Assembly (NCBI RefSeq): GCF_003352835.1
Contig: NZ_QLVD01000024.1
Span: forward strand, 42,534-106,533
DNA: 64,000 nucleotides
Direction of reading: 5' to 3'
Origin: Ornithinimicrobium murale
GTDB lineage: Bacteria; Actinomycetota; Actinomycetes; Actinomycetales; Dermatophilaceae
A program made the position numbers and the translations under genes. This document shows, one piece after another, positions 63,883-64,000 of this stretch. The number at the start of each line of letters is the position of its first letter. Position 1 is the stretch's first letter. The notes below the pieces were generated by a model that was given only the letters and a program-made list of their open reading frames with translations, did not search any database and was not told where the DNA came from.

Positions 63883-64000
63883 GGCTCTTCCACTTTCACC
63901 GTGGTGGTGGGTGTTACGCCGCCTTGGGTGACGTCGTGTAGGCCATGATGCGGCATCGGTAGTTGTCATGGTTGCGGTACCCCCTTCCGACACGCTTGAA
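63883..64000 (-). mobile_element. End of an ISL3-family insertion sequence
   Basis: A terminal sequence starting GGCTCTTCCACTTTCACCGT has the GGCTCTTC beginning typical of ISL3-family inverted repeats. Transposase C-terminus on the minus strand follows 12 bp further in, reading outward from the window edge. The element interrupts the preceding transposase. Confidence 0.65.
63914..64000 (-). CDS. ISL3-family transposase, C-terminal fragment
   Basis: Last 28 residues of a transposase that runs off the window: FKRVGRGYRNHDNYRCRIM then a short tail and TAA (63916-63914). The G-x-G-[YF]-R-N-x-x-N-Y-R-x-R pattern is characteristic of the end of ISL3/IS204/IS1001-type DDE transposases. Partial because of the window boundary. 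Confidence 0.7.
   Translation of the reverse strand, partial: FKRVGRGYRNHDNYRCRIMAYTTSPKAA

Overview
The window is chromosomal DNA of a high-GC Gram-positive actinobacterium, most likely of the order Micrococcales; an Ornithinimicrobium/Intrasporangiaceae-like genus is my guess and is not proven. Evidence: about 70% GC; the gene order xerD-parA-scpA-scpB-rluB-cmk-der and the block relA-apt-secF-secD-yajC-ruvB-ruvA-ruvC-yebC-pdxT-pdxS; a phosphatidylinositol-mannoside cluster (pimA, acyltransferase, PI-phosphate synthase); and an F420-type nitroreductase-like protein. Most genes lie on the minus strand in tightly overlapping operons (ATGA, GTGA and TGATG junctions).

Layout. 0.06-1.3 kb: CDP-alcohol phosphatidyltransferase and a VOC protein. 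1.5-10.3 kb: tRNA-Pro, der, sufE, sulfurtransferase, cmk, rluB, scpB, scpA, parA and xerD (chromosome segregation and ribosome biogenesis). 10.3-16.6 kb: a membrane protein, lgt, DUF2784, a divergent XRE-cupin regulator facing a thioredoxin-reductase-like protein and a methyltransferase, then GNAT, HutD-like and DinB genes. 16.6-26.1 kb: a complete histidine operon (hisG-D-C-B-H-A-F-IE) preceded by a TrpR-family regulator and hisS. The bifunctional hisB and hisIE, the short regulator and the protein sequences resemble gammaproteobacterial (Xanthomonadaceae-type) genes, not actinobacterial ones. 26.2-46.4 kb: hydrolase, PPIase lipoprotein, DUF349 protein, M18 peptidase, relA, apt, secFD-yajC, ruvBAC (with a LexA box), yebC, pdxTS and PIM synthesis. 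46.4-54.1 kb: HIT protein, nitroreductase-like protein, thrS, siderophore-interacting protein, thymidine kinase and the rifamycin-resistance RNA polymerase helicase helR with an RAE-like element. 54.2-58.1 kb: an arsenic resistance operon with divergent arsR. 58.2-64 kb: a broken relE gene, then a 3' fragment of tRNA-Val(CAC) that looks like an attachment site, then lower-GC DNA of an integrated island. The island holds two decayed genes, a small secreted protein with an ABC transporter, a frameshifted transposase, and the end of an ISL3-type IS that runs off the window.

Two genome-level peculiarities stand out. First, many short in-frame minisatellites (15, 18, 30 and 42 bp units) sit in coding tails or linkers (lgt, methyltransferase, hisIE, hisC, DUF349). 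Second, a dispersed repeat with a strict 32-bp period (core TTTGGGGAGGTTCGGACC) occurs at three separate loci, twice at the 5' ends of genes and once between convergent genes.
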